Part shown: positions 15,991 to 24,279 of the stretch, one piece after another
Numbering within the stretch: position 1 is the stretch's first letter
How the letters are laid out: each line of letters begins with the position of its first letter
Assembly: GCA_902799345.1 (NCBI GenBank)
Contig: CADBZW010000026.1
Location: forward strand, 1 to 55,234
Length of the DNA: 55,234 bases
Direction of reading: 5' to 3'
Source: an uncultured Bacteroidia bacterium
GTDB lineage: Bacteria > Bacteroidota > Bacteroidia > Bacteroidales > F082
Notes under the pieces: generated by a model
What the model was told of the DNA's origin: nothing
Database searches by the model: none
What the model saw: only the letters and a program-made list of their open reading frames with translations
Position numbers and translations under genes: made by a program

Positions 15991-17148
15991 ATGAAGATAA
16001 AAGTCAAAGAAGTTACTACAAAAAAAGAGTTGCGGGAGTTCGTCCATTTTCCAAACGAGCTTTACAAAGACAACCCATATTACGTGCCGCAAATCGAGTC
16101 GATGGACCGTGACACGCTAACGCCATCAAAAAACCACGCCTTCGAGGTGTGCGAGGGTAAGTATTGGTTGGCTTATGATGAACAAGATAAGATTGTAGGG
16201 CGTGTGGCAGGCATCATCAACCACCGTTACAATGAGAAAGTGGGCGAGAAAACCTGCCGTTTCGGTTGGATTGACTTTATCGACAATCGTGACGTTTCCG
16301 AAGCGCTCATGAATACGGTGGAAGCATACGCTCTTGAAAAGGGTATGGAAAAGGTTTGTGGGCCTTTGGGATTCCTTGAGTTTGACGCTGCCGGCATATT
16401 GGTGGATGGCTTTGACAGGCTTCCTACAGCCTACGGCAAATACAACGCCCCATATTATGAGTACCATCTATGGTCGATGGGTTATCGTAAAGATGTTGAT
16501 TTTGTGGAATACCTCATCAAAGTGCCGGATGTAATCCCTGAGCGTTATGCTCGCGCAGCCAAAATCGTGGCGGAGAAATATCAATTGCATGAAGCTCCTA
16601 TCGGTAACCGGAAAGACATAGACCCTTATCTCAACGGAGTTTTTCAATGCTTGAATTCCGCCTACTCGAAACTCCATGGTTTTACGGAGCTGTCTCCAGG
16701 TCAGTGCGAAGACTTAGGAAAGCAGTTCCTTAGCAATATCAACGTCGATTACCTCAGCATCATTCTCGACAGCAATAACCAAGTGGTGGCTTTTGGAGTG
16801 GCACTCCCATCGCTTTCGAAGGCCATGCAAAAGGCAAAAGGCCGAATGTTTCCTTTCGGGTGGTACCACATGTTGAAGGCCTTGAAGAAAAACGACACGA
16901 TTGACCTTTTATTGATTGCCATCGACGAACACTATCAAAACAAGGGTTTGAATGCCATGATTTTCAACAAATTCGCTCAAGGCATCGTAAAGAACGGAAT
17001 CAAGTACATCGAGTCCACTCGCGAATTGGAGGACAACACCCAAGTGCAGAATCTTTGGCATTACCTTGAGCACGACTTGGTGAAAAGGGCGAGGACATAC
17101 ATCAAACCATTAAAAGAACAAAAGCATGAAAACAAACCTGCTGAATAA
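15991..17148 (+). CDS. GNAT-fold N-acyl/acetyltransferase, paralogue of 1136-2257
   Basis: A 385-aa paralogue of the GNAT gene at 1136-2257. Shared blocks include the opening FxHFPxxLYKDxPxxVP pattern, KIVGRVAGIINHRYN, RMFPFGWYHMLKALKKNDT and a degenerate acetyl-CoA loop YQNKGLN. An in-frame GTG at 15982 overlaps the acyltransferase stop, but I chose the ATG at 15991. Here it sits with membrane-lipid enzymes, whereas its paralogue sits with an acyl carrier protein and ligase. The two probably acylate related amines with chains from different donors. Confidence 0.78.
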   Translation: MKIKVKEVTTKKELREFVHFPNELYKDNPYYVPQIESMDRDTLTPSKNHAFEVCEGKYWLAYDEQDKIVGRVAGIINHRYNEKVGEKTCRFGWIDFIDNRDVSEALMNTVEAYALEKGMEKVCGPLGFLEFDAAGILVDGFDRLPTAYGKYNAPYYEYHLWSMGYRKDVDFVEYLIKVPDVIPERYARAAKIVAEKYQLHEAPIGNRKDIDPYLNGVFQCLNSAYSKLHGFTELSPGQCEDLGKQFLSNINVDYLSIILDSNNQVVAFGVALPSLSKAMQKAKGRMFPFGWYHMLKALKKNDTIDLLLIAIDEHYQNKGLNAMIFNKFAQGIVKNGIKYIESTRELEDNTQVQNLWHYLEHDLVKRARTYIKPLKEQKHENKPAE

Positions 17149-17153
17149 AATCT

Positions 17154-17304
17154 GTGCCCGAAAACGATGCGTTGATTCGCTTTGCGCTAATGGCTCCCCC
17201 TACCTATGAACAGGTTGATAAAGAGATTGATTTGATTGAAGAGAGGGGAGAAGAATATATTGCGAAACTCTTATTGTATTTGCGACATCTTAAACCATTC
17301 GACT
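17154..17304 (+). other. Short open stretch between GNAT and patatin genes
   Basis: From GTG 17154 a frame reads protein-like for about 45 codons (APPTYEQVDKEIDLIEERGEEY) and then runs into the patatin gene in another frame. It could be the remnant of a small helical protein. A weak TGTATTTG box near 17275-17282 may serve the patatin gene. I do not call it a gene. Confidence 0.3.
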
Positions 17305-18222
17305 ATGGCAGCAAAAAAATATCCGTTAGGCATTGCTTTCAGTGGTGGTGGAGCTAAGGCTGCAGCCCACTGTGGTGCGCTTCAGGCGCTAAAGGAGTAC
17401 GGCATTCAGCCTGACATAGTATCGGGTACCAGTGCAGGTGCACTTGTAGCGGTACTCTACGCGTCAGGCTTTACTCCAAAACAAATGGTTGAAACCTTTC
17501 TGGGATTGAACTTCTTCAAGGACATTGTCACACCAAGTGTGCCAAAAGGAGGATTGTTTGATTCGCGTCCATTGACGGAACTGATTAAAAAAATGCTGCC
17601 TTACTGCCGTTTGGAAGAGCTGCCTATACCGACCTTCATCATCGCATCCGACATTGAACATGGTGTGCCAAAAGTATTCACTAAAGGAGAAATTGCTCCG
17701 CGTGTGGTGGCCTCTTGTTCCATCCCGGTCATCTTCCAACCGACATGCATCAATGGAATCCACTATGTCGATGGCGGAGCGTTCCAAAACTTGCCCGTGT
17801 CGGCCATTCGCCAAAAATGCGAGAAGGTCTTTGCGCTCAACCTGAATCATTTGGAAGAAGACAAATACAAAGATAATATCATATCGGTGGCTTACCGTTC
17901 GTTTATGATGATGATGGTAACAAACGTGGCTGCCGACACAGCCCAAGCGGACCTCTGCATTGAGCTTGACACCTTCGGTTGCACGGCTTACGATATGTCG
18001 AAAATTGAAGAGCTGTTTTTCCGTGGCTATGAGAGTACCGTGAAAGTCTTGGAAGAGAATGGTTACCAGCGTGTTATACAAAAGTATGCCATAAGCTTCT
18101 CCAAGAAAAAACTCAAGAGAGACGACATAAAGAGCCCTGAAATGACGTTCCACAATACTATACTAAAAGGGATGACGGCCATTAAGTCTATAAGTAAAGG
18201 CAGCACCAAAAAAGAGGAATGA
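17305..18222 (+). CDS. Patatin-like phospholipase
   Basis: A 305-aa patatin. The glycine-rich oxyanion loop is SGGGAK (residues 13-18), the nucleophile is Ser43 in GTSAG and the catalytic Asp156 is in DGGAF, so it should be active. It has no signal peptide or C-terminal barrel, which makes it a cytosolic or membrane-associated lipid hydrolase rather than a secreted toxin. The frame is open from 17236, but homology starts at the ATG 17305. It follows the lipid operon on the same strand and probably remodels the same lipids. Its stop is directly followed by a broken glycosyltransferase start. Confidence 0.9.
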   Translation: MAAKKYPLGIAFSGGGAKAAAHCGALQALKEYGIQPDIVSGTSAGALVAVLYASGFTPKQMVETFLGLNFFKDIVTPSVPKGGLFDSRPLTELIKKMLPYCRLEELPIPTFIIASDIEHGVPKVFTKGEIAPRVVASCSIPVIFQPTCINGIHYVDGGAFQNLPVSAIRQKCEKVFALNLNHLEEDKYKDNIISVAYRSFMMMMVTNVAADTAQADLCIELDTFGCTAYDMSKIEELFFRGYESTVKVLEENGYQRVIQKYAISFSKKKLKRDDIKSPEMTFHNTILKGMTAIKSISKGSTKKEE

Positions 18223-18225
18223 GCT

Positions 18226-18341
18226 ATGAAAGTTGGTCTTTTCATCGATACTTGGTTTGTAACCATCACAAGGAAGGCATGGCCAAAAAGTTCAAAAACC
18301 TAAAACTTATTGACGTCAACCCGCTGGCAGGGATGAAATAA
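18226..18341 (+). pseudogene. Deletion scar: glycosyltransferase start joined to ABM-domain end
   Basis: From the ATG at 18226 the first ten codons read MKVGLFIDTW, identical in protein to the start of the full glycosyltransferase at 23021. The homology then stops at about 18255. From 18264 another frame reads HHKEGMAKKF then KNLKLIDVNPL to a stop at 18341, which matches the C-terminal end of ABM domains such as that at 11583-12911 (KSLKLIDTMPL). Two unrelated genes were thus joined by a deletion that removed the rest of both. The glycosyltransferase probably once belonged to this lipid operon. Confidence 0.7.
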
Positions 18342-18380
18342 GCCTTCAAAGGATATTTCAGTTGTTATTGCACAAATAAA

Positions 18381-18397
18381 TTCGCAAAATTTGCGAA
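18381..18397. promoter_or_regulatory. Inverted repeat, probable HigA operator
   Basis: TTCGCAAA and TTTGCGAA form a perfect 8-bp inverted repeat with one central base, 16 bases upstream of the -7 box at 18414. The position would let the HigA antitoxin block its own promoter. Confidence 0.6.
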
Positions 18398-18413
18398 CTA
18401 TTGAAAAATGTAT

Positions 18414-18421
18414 TATTTTTG
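18414..18421 (+). promoter_or_regulatory. -7 box of the higBA operon
   Basis: TATTTTTG followed by CA, 20 bases before the higB ATG. Confidence 0.65.
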
Positions 18422-18441
18422 CACCGATTATTTGTTGCAGC

Positions 18442-18756
18442 ATGGAAATACAATTCGAGAAAGATTATTTGCGAGAGCTTTATTATGACGGCAAGACTAA
18501 CGACAAGCAACATCGTTATCAGCCGCAAATAGTAAAGAAATATATCCGTGTGGTTGACATTCTCGATTCTGTTGACAAAGTGACAGATCTCTACCGTTTT
18601 AATGCCTTGCATTATGAGAAACTAACCGGAGACAAGGCGGGTCTAGAGTCGGTGCGTGTTAATGATCAATATCGGATAGAGTTTGTGTCGTCAGAGGAAC
18701 CAGGAAAAAGCATTACCATTTGCAATATTATAGAATTGTCGAACCATTATAAATAA
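18442..18756 (+). CDS. higB: HigB-type toxin (RelE/ParE superfamily)
   Basis: A 104-aa RelE-fold toxin of the HigB group: MEIQFEKDYLRELYYDGK at the start, a central YRFNALHYEKLTGD-type helix region and VRVNDQYRIEF, where the basic and aromatic residues of the catalytic face lie. HigB toxins cut mRNA on the ribosome. The toxin-first order, 8-base gap to the antitoxin and operator upstream are typical of higBA. The frame is open from 18391, but the ATG at 18442 follows the promoter box and begins the homology. Confidence 0.9.
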   Translation: MEIQFEKDYLRELYYDGKTNDKQHRYQPQIVKKYIRVVDILDSVDKVTDLYRFNALHYEKLTGDKAGLESVRVNDQYRIEFVSSEEPGKSITICNIIELSNHYK

Positions 18757-18764
18757 AAAGAGTT

Positions 18765-19076
18765 ATGGGAAATTTGGGCTATGGAGCATTCCCCACACAT
18801 CCTGGAGAGGTGTTGAAAGACGAAATAGAGGCTCGAGGCATCACACAACGTCAATTGGCCGAAAGCATTGGTCTTACCTATTCGGTAGTCAATGAGATAT
18901 TGAATGGACGTCGTTCACTGACAGCCAAGACTGCGCTCATGTTTGAGGCGGCACTCGATATCCCTGCCGATGCTTTGATGTATCTTCAAATGAAATACAA
19001 TATGCAGACCACGCGTAAGGACAAGTCGGTAGCCGATGTGTTGAAAGGAATTAGAAAGATTGCTGCGGTGCTTTGA
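18765..19076 (+). CDS. higA: HigA-type antitoxin
   Basis: A 103-aa XRE-type antitoxin. The family opening AFPTHPGEVLKDEIEARGI is followed by the helix-turn-helix TQRQLAESIGLTYSVVNEILNGRR and a helix that ends DIPADALMYLQMKYN. It neutralises HigB and represses the operon through its helix-turn-helix, probably at the inverted repeat 18381-18397. A toxin-antitoxin pair in a region with many deletions could help stabilise what remains, which is inference. Confidence 0.93.
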   Translation: MGNLGYGAFPTHPGEVLKDEIEARGITQRQLAESIGLTYSVVNEILNGRRSLTAKTALMFEAALDIPADALMYLQMKYNMQTTRKDKSVADVLKGIRKIAAVL

Positions 19077-19139
19077 TCTTTGTTATTTCACCCAAAATGC
19101 CATCGAAAAACTACAACGGATTAACTTAACAACAAAACA

Positions 19140-20174
19140 ATGAAGAAATTAGCAATAATCCTTTTGTGTGCTTTTGCCTTTGCCGCCTGCACCAATAACC
19201 AACCTGAAGACAACAAAAACAATCAAAATGACACGAATATGGAAAACACAGCAAAAGTCTATCTGACTCGTAACATCAGCCCTGAAGCTTTGGTGAATAT
19301 CTACAAGGCTTTGGGCGTGGAAGCTAAAGGCCGCGTGGCCGTGAAAATCTCGACAGGGGAGGGGAGTAACCCCAACTACCTGAAGCCCGAACTCATCAAA
19401 GACCTTGTGCATGAAGTAGATGGCACCATCGTGGAGTGCAATACAGCCTACGGCAACGGCCCTGGCGACGAGAAGGACGAGCGCAACAACTCAGCCGTCC
19501 ACTGGGAAGTGATTCGCAGACATGGCTTCACCAATTATTTCCCCGTCGATATCATGGATGAGTACGACGAAATCCGCATCCCCGTGAAGGACCAGCGACA
19601 CATCAAGTACGACATCGTGGGCGGACACATGGCCAACTACGATTTCATGATTGCCCTCAACCACTTCAAGGGACACCCGATGGGCGGATACGGCGGCGCA
19701 CTGAAGAACCTCAGTATCGGCTGTGCCAGCAGCAACGGCAAGGCATATATCCACTCCTCGGGAAAGATGGAAAAACTCGATATGGCCAAGCTTTGGACTC
19801 CTGAGTACATCGGTGATCAGGACGGCTTCCTTGAAAGCATGGCGGCGGCAGCCCAAGCTGTGACAAACTACTTCAACAAGAGACAGGGCATCATCTACAT
19901 CAGCGTGATGAACAACATGAGCATCGACTGCGACTGCGTCGACCATCCCGCCCCCGTGAAGCTTGAGGACTACGGCATCCTCGCCAGCACCGACCCCGTC
20001 GCTCTCGACCAGGCTTGCGTAGACATCATCAACAACCAGGAAGTGACCGCCAAAAACGACCCCACCGACCTGCTCAGCCGAATCGACAAGCAACACGGCA
20101 CCCACACCATCGAGCACGCTGAAGCCATCGGATTGGGAACCAGGAAATACACCATTGTCAGCATTGACAAGTAA
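19140..20174 (+). CDS. DUF362 lipoprotein (copy 1)
   Basis: A 344-aa DUF362 protein with a lipoprotein signal (lipidated Cys17 in AFAAC). An N/Q/D-rich linker leads to an internal Met34 (MENTAKVYLTR) where the DUF362 domain begins. Domain landmarks are HFKGHPMGGYGGALKN, a paired-cysteine CDC motif and STDPVALDQAC. The paralogue at 25463 shares all of these, including the internal MENT...KVY. Cytosolic relatives would start at that Met, so the export signal looks added later. The domain is uncharacterised, and the cysteines may hold a metal or iron-sulfur site. It is followed with no gap by an MBL hydrolase whose GTG start directly follows the stop. Confidence 0.87.
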   Translation: MKKLAIILLCAFAFAACTNNQPEDNKNNQNDTNMENTAKVYLTRNISPEALVNIYKALGVEAKGRVAVKISTGEGSNPNYLKPELIKDLVHEVDGTIVECNTAYGNGPGDEKDERNNSAVHWEVIRRHGFTNYFPVDIMDEYDEIRIPVKDQRHIKYDIVGGHMANYDFMIALNHFKGHPMGGYGGALKNLSIGCASSNGKAYIHSSGKMEKLDMAKLWTPEYIGDQDGFLESMAAAAQAVTNYFNKRQGIIYISVMNNMSIDCDCVDHPAPVKLEDYGILASTDPVALDQACVDIINNQEVTAKNDPTDLLSRIDKQHGTHTIEHAEAIGLGTRKYTIVSIDK

Positions 20175-21188
20175 GTGAAGCCAGCTGACTTTATCAAACA
20201 ATTTGGACGCTCCGCCCGAGGCGAACGCCTTGAACGCATCCGAAAGTCGCCTCATTTTGTGAACGACAAGTTCCAGAATGAGGAACCGACTACGCTGTTC
20301 ACGGGTCAAGGCGGCATGATGAAGAATCTTGGCAAGTTCCTCTTTGGGAAAAAGCCGAAAAATAGGATCCCAAAACTGGGTGAGGTCCCTGTTGTCAAGA
20401 CCGACTTGAATTGCTTGCCCGAATCTGGTGATTTCTACCTATGGTTCGGGCATAGCTCTTTTTTGCTTCGTTTGGATGGGAAGACCATCCTCGTCGACCC
20501 CGTGTTCTACAAAGGATCGCCCGTTTCGTTCGTCAATCGGGCCTTTCCTGGGACGGACCTTTACAAGCCTAAGGACATGCCCAAGGAAATCGACTTTCTC
20601 CTCATCTCGCACGACCACTGGGACCACTTGGATTACCAGACGGTCATCGAGTTGAAAGACAGAGTAAAGAAGGTAGTTTGTCCCTTGGGCGTGGGCGAGA
20701 ACTTTGAATACTGGGGCTACGACAAGCAGCAACTCATCGAGTTGGACTGGTATGAAAGTGCCTCCTCCGACGGCTTGACCTTCCATTGCCTGCCCACCCA
20801 GCATTTTTCGGGTCGAGGCTTTTGGAAAGCCAAGACGATGCCGGCCTCTTGGCTAATGGAATCATCGGGAAGGAAGGTCTTTTTCTCGGGTGATGGTGGC
20901 AACAGCAGTCGCTTCAAACGCTTCGGGGAACAGTTTCCCGACATCGACCTTGCCATCATGGAGAACGGCCAATACGACACCAACTGGAGCCAAATCCACA
21001 CCATGCCCGAACACTTGGGTCAAGCCGTTGCTGAACTTGGCGCCCGGCGTTTCGTCACCGTTCACCACTCCAAGTTCTGCCTCTCGAACCATCCGTGGGA
21101 CGAACCTAGGAAAAACGAATGCAAGGCGGCAGAGCAATTTGGGCTTCAGCTGGTCACTTGTCAGATTGGTGAGCTGGTGGGGCTGTGA
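20175..21188 (+). CDS. MBL-fold metallohydrolase (UlaG/NAPE-PLD-like, cytosolic)
   Basis: A 337-aa metallo-beta-lactamase-fold hydrolase. The metal-binding HxHxDH motif is SHDHWDHLDY. Other ligand regions are WFGHSS (the opening strand), LPTQHFS, FSGDGG and TVHHSKF. This layout is that of the UlaG/N-acyl-phosphatidylethanolamine phospholipase D-like group. The start is a GTG immediately after the DUF362 stop, because the next ATG would remove conserved residues. A membrane-anchored paralogue lies at 53508-54596. Its 3' end overlaps the convergent ThiF-family gene by 35 bases. The substrate is unknown; an N-acyl lipid would suit the lipid genes nearby. Confidence 0.87.
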   Translation: MKPADFIKQFGRSARGERLERIRKSPHFVNDKFQNEEPTTLFTGQGGMMKNLGKFLFGKKPKNRIPKLGEVPVVKTDLNCLPESGDFYLWFGHSSFLLRLDGKTILVDPVFYKGSPVSFVNRAFPGTDLYKPKDMPKEIDFLLISHDHWDHLDYQTVIELKDRVKKVVCPLGVGENFEYWGYDKQQLIELDWYESASSDGLTFHCLPTQHFSGRGFWKAKTMPASWLMESSGRKVFFSGDGGNSSRFKRFGEQFPDIDLAIMENGQYDTNWSQIHTMPEHLGQAVAELGARRFVTVHHSKFCLSNHPWDEPRKNECKAAEQFGLQLVTCQIGELVGL

Positions 21189-21981
21189 CATACAAGTCAT
21201 TCATCACCAATCCAGCAAGCATGAAGCCAAAGATGGCCGTGATATGGGCCGAGGTGCCGTTGATTTGGGCTTTCGAGGAGCACCATTCGTGATTGATGAG
21301 GTCGGGATTGCCAGCAGCGATGATGGCCTTGGGACACATGCAGGCATTAGTGCCACAGGTGGTTTCAGCACCTTTGTTAGGCAACACTTCGGGCGAGAAC
21401 ACACAAAGGAACTTTTTCTTCGGATAGGTTTTCGCTTTTCTGAGACGCTTGCGCATCATGCTGGCCAAGGGACAGCCCTTCACCTCCCAAAACTCCGCCA
21501 CCTGTATCTTGGTCGGATCCATTTTGAGCGCAGCACCCATGGCAGAGAAAAGCTTGCCCGGGCATTCGGTGGCGTGCAAAATAAGGTGTATCTTGTCCTT
21601 GAGACTGTCGATGGCATCGATGATGTAGTCGTAGGTCTCGAGTTGGAACTTCTCGGCGTTCTCGGCGGAATAAATCTCCTGAATGGCGTTGATTTCGGCC
21701 TGTGGATTGATTTCTAAAAGGCGTTCCTTCAGCACCTCCACCTTGACCAATCCCACCGTTTTGGTGGTAGCTTGCAACTGTCGGTTGACATTGGTTATGC
21801 ATACGCGGTCGCTGTCCACAATGGTGAGGTGGCTGATGCCGCTTCGCACCAAGCTCTCGGCGCACCAACTGCCCACTCCCCCAACGCCAAAGATGATGAC
21901 GCGCTTACTCATGACGCGCTCCATCGTCTCCTCACCCAAAAGCAGGTTCAAACGGTTGAATATGGGATTATGTGCACTCAT
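21154..21981 (-). CDS. tcdA: TcdA-like ThiF/E1-family tRNA threonylcarbamoyladenosine dehydratase
   Basis: A 275-aa E1-like enzyme. The nucleotide loop is GVGGVGSWCAESL, followed by DSDRVCITNVNRQ, the adenylation face of ThiF/TcdA proteins. A cysteine cluster (CGTNACMCPK) lies in the second half. TcdA cyclises the t6A base of tRNAs, a core housekeeping reaction, which argues for chromosomal origin of this segment. The frame is open to 22128, but the ATG at 21981 sits just behind a TATCTTTG box. It overlaps the convergent MBL gene by 35 bases. Confidence 0.85.
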   Translation of the reverse strand: MSAHNPIFNRLNLLLGEETMERVMSKRVIIFGVGGVGSWCAESLVRSGISHLTIVDSDRVCITNVNRQLQATTKTVGLVKVEVLKERLLEINPQAEINAIQEIYSAENAEKFQLETYDYIIDAIDSLKDKIHLILHATECPGKLFSAMGAALKMDPTKIQVAEFWEVKGCPLASMMRKRLRKAKTYPKKKFLCVFSPEVLPNKGAETTCGTNACMCPKAIIAAGNPDLINHEWCSSKAQINGTSAHITAIFGFMLAGLVMNDLYVTAPPAHQSDK

Positions 21982-21999
21982 AGAATGGTTTTGAGGCGG

Positions 22000-22007
22000 C
22001 AAAGATA
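22000..22007 (-). promoter_or_regulatory. -7 box for the TcdA-like gene
   Basis: TATCTTTG on the minus strand, 18 bases upstream of the ATG. Confidence 0.65.
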
Positions 22008-22064
22008 GTGGTTTTAGGCGAATTATCTCTTTTTGCAATATGTTTTGGTGCGAATTAGTCATCC

Positions 22065-22883
22065 TCAACCCTTTGGTTGCAGACTCCGCCGATATTCGCT
22101 GGGCGATTGTCCAAGATGTTTGGTGCAATATCGACTGAAATAACTCAACGAGGTAAAGTTCATGCGGTCGGCGATTTGGGTGAGCGAGAGGCGTTCATCG
22201 TCCAAAAAGCCTTTCAAGATGGGTACAGTAGCACGGTTAATATAGCTACTGACGCTGTGGCCTGTTACGCGTTTGACCGTGGCAGAGAGGTACTTCGGTG
22301 AGACATTCAGTCGCTCAGCATAGTAGCGCACCTCGCGCTCGGTGCGACTGATGCCTGTAGCGAGCAAAGCCATCAGTTGTTTGACGATATAAGCCGTTCG
22401 GTCGCTGTGGGTGTCGGTGGCATCACGTTGTGCATGAGGCTCGAAGATGTCGTACATCATCGTCAAACATAGGCTGCCCATCAGCTCGCGGTAGAACAGC
22501 AGGTGGCGGTCGCCCATGCGGTCACGAAGACGGTGAAAATCGGCAAGCATAATGGCCACCTGCTCGTCGGTAAGTTTAATGACGGGGTCTTGGTTGAGCG
22601 AGATGCTTCCTCCAATGCTGTAATTATTCGATGGCAGCAGACTTTGCAAGAACCTATAGTCGGCGGCAAACCACTCCACCTTCATTCCGGGGGCTGCGGC
22701 AAGGTTTTTGGCGCGGCTCGGATTTGGCATCACCACCAAATCGTTTTTTGCCAAGTGATAACAACGTTCGTTAAACACAAAACTGCCTTCACCTTCTGTA
22801 CATAGCAAATGCATACAAGTGTGACTCAATTTGGGGTCACTCATCCCGAGGAAATCTGTAGCGTACTGAAAATCAATTTTCAT
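22065..22883 (-). CDS. AraC-family transcriptional regulator
   Basis: A 272-aa regulator with an N-terminal cupin-like half (LLCTEGEGSFVFNERCYHLAKNDLVVM) and a C-terminal double helix-turn-helix (AERLNVSPKYLSATVK; IADRMNFTSLSYFSRYCTKHLGQSP). It is divergent from the glycosyltransferase gene with 137 bases between. A TAATTTTG box lies only four bases from its ATG, so its mRNA is probably leaderless. It is one of three AraC genes that border the redox clusters in this window. Confidence 0.92.
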   Translation of the reverse strand: MKIDFQYATDFLGMSDPKLSHTCMHLLCTEGEGSFVFNERCYHLAKNDLVVMPNPSRAKNLAAAPGMKVEWFAADYRFLQSLLPSNNYSIGGSISLNQDPVIKLTDEQVAIMLADFHRLRDRMGDRHLLFYRELMGSLCLTMMYDIFEPHAQRDATDTHSDRTAYIVKQLMALLATGISRTEREVRYYAERLNVSPKYLSATVKRVTGHSVSSYINRATVPILKGFLDDERLSLTQIADRMNFTSLSYFSRYCTKHLGQSPSEYRRSLQPKG

Positions 22884-22887
22884 GGAG

Positions 22888-22895
22888 CAAAATTA
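22888..22895 (-). promoter_or_regulatory. -7 box abutting the AraC start (leaderless)
   Basis: Minus-strand TAATTTTG ends four bases before the ATG at 22883, leaving essentially no 5' leader. Confidence 0.55.
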
Positions 22896-22957
22896 CAAAT
22901 TATTTCTTTTCTCTTTCACCCATCTCGTTGACTTCGCTTTGATGGCTTGTTTTTTTG

Positions 22958-22965
22958 TAATTTTG
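22958..22965 (+). promoter_or_regulatory. -7 box for the glycosyltransferase
   Basis: TAATTTTG followed by CAG. A TTTG at 22938-22941 lies 16 bases upstream, somewhat short for the phylum's -33 element. The ATG is at 23021. Confidence 0.6.
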
Positions 22966-23020
22966 CAGCCCTTAAAACACGGATTATTTTCAGAGATTGC
23001 CATAAGTAATACGATCAGTT

Positions 23021-24193
23021 ATGAAAGTTGGACTCTTCATTGATACATGGTACCCCATGGTGGACGGGGTGATCAAAGTGGTGGACAATTACGCCCGCCG
23101 ATTGGTGCAATATTGCGAAGTGATGGTGTTTTGCCCGGAGACCAAAGGATTTGATGGAAAGGAGGATGCAAAGTTGCCGTATCAAGTTATACGATGCTCA
23201 TCACTGCCGCTCATCACAAGCGATTACGAATTTCCTACGCCCGCTTTAGACCCTCGATTCGAAGCGCTGCTACTCAAGAGCGATATCGACATCGTCCATA
23301 TCCATTCTCCCTTTACGGTAGGTATGTCGGGAGTCCTGTATGCCAAAATACACAAGCTTCCCGTGGTTGCTACCCTGCATTCGCAGTACAAGCAGGATTT
23401 TGAGAGGTCGCTCAAACTCAAGTTAGCCTCGAACATGGCGATGGATACCATTATGCGTGTGTTCAACGCTTGCGACGAATGCTGGGCCGTGAATGGGGAC
23501 ATCAAGAACCTCTATGTCCAAGAATACGGTCTGACTGCTCCCTGCAAGGTGCGCCTTAACGCCACCGACCATCATCCTGTGTTAGATTCCGCCGTCGCAG
23601 CTCGTATTGTCAACGAGAAATACGGCATCCCTGTCGACGCCACGGTTTTTCTTTTCGTAGGAAGAATCAATTTCATCAAGAACATCGACTTCATCGTTCG
23701 TGCTTTAGCGAAAGCTAAGGCGATGGGTCTGCATAACTTTAGGATGCTGTTTGCGGGCAAAGGACAGGATGAGGAGAAACTCGCCGCTCTCGTGAAAGAA
23801 AAGGGTCTGACCGAAGAAGTGGTCATGTGCGGTCTGACAGAAAAAGAGATGCTGGAGAATCTCTATTCCCGTGCCAAGCTATTCCTGTTTCCATCGCTCT
23901 ACGATGCCAACTCATTAGTACAGATTGAGGCAGCTTGTCAGGGTACGCCCACCGTATTCTTGAGAGGTGCCCGTACAGCCGCTACTGTCACCCCTGGCGT
24001 CAATGGCTATGTATGCCCACCAGACGAGGACAGCTATGCTCGGATGATCATGGATATCATGGCCGACTCAGAGACATACGAACGTATTTCCACTGCCGCC
24101 CGCCGTGACCTTTACCTCAACTGGGATGATGTTGTACGAGACGTTTACGCAGACTATAACACATTCATCGAGGTTAGGCGCAAAAATAGTTGA
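23021..24193 (+). CDS. Glycosyltransferase family 4
   Basis: A 390-aa GT4/GT-B glycosyltransferase. The N-terminal MKVGLFIDTWYPMVDGV is the glycine loop of the acceptor domain, and DIVHIHSPF and FLFVGRINFIKN mark the inter-domain and donor regions. LFPSLYDANSLVQIEAACQG is the donor-binding E-x7-E block, with Asn-Ser-Leu in place of a more usual Thr-Phe-Gly. Enzymes of this shape glucosylate diacylglycerol or make phosphatidyl-inositol mannosides. The truncated copy at 18226 after the patatin gene suggests an original link to the lipid operon. The sugar and acceptor are not known. Confidence 0.88.
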   Translation: MKVGLFIDTWYPMVDGVIKVVDNYARRLVQYCEVMVFCPETKGFDGKEDAKLPYQVIRCSSLPLITSDYEFPTPALDPRFEALLLKSDIDIVHIHSPFTVGMSGVLYAKIHKLPVVATLHSQYKQDFERSLKLKLASNMAMDTIMRVFNACDECWAVNGDIKNLYVQEYGLTAPCKVRLNATDHHPVLDSAVAARIVNEKYGIPVDATVFLFVGRINFIKNIDFIVRALAKAKAMGLHNFRMLFAGKGQDEEKLAALVKEKGLTEEVVMCGLTEKEMLENLYSRAKLFLFPSLYDANSLVQIEAACQGTPTVFLRGARTAATVTPGVNGYVCPPDEDSYARMIMDIMADSETYERISTAARRDLYLNWDDVVRDVYADYNTFIEVRRKNS

Positions 24194-24246
24194 ATTTGTG
24201 AAAATAATGATGATTTTTGTGAAACTTATATCCCGGTAAGTTGCTG

Positions 24247-24254
24247 TATTTTTG
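24247..24254 (+). promoter_or_regulatory. -7 box for the acetyltransferase-flavodoxin-DUF362 unit
   Basis: TATTTTTG followed by CATCG, 25 bases before the ATG at 24280. Confidence 0.65.
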
Positions 24255-24279
24255 CATCGTAATTCAAAACCTGACAACG

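Noticed and set aside
19491-20309. 272-codon open frame on the minus strand
   Set aside because: Antisense to DUF362 copy 1 and the MBL start; the composition is a shadow of the coding strand.
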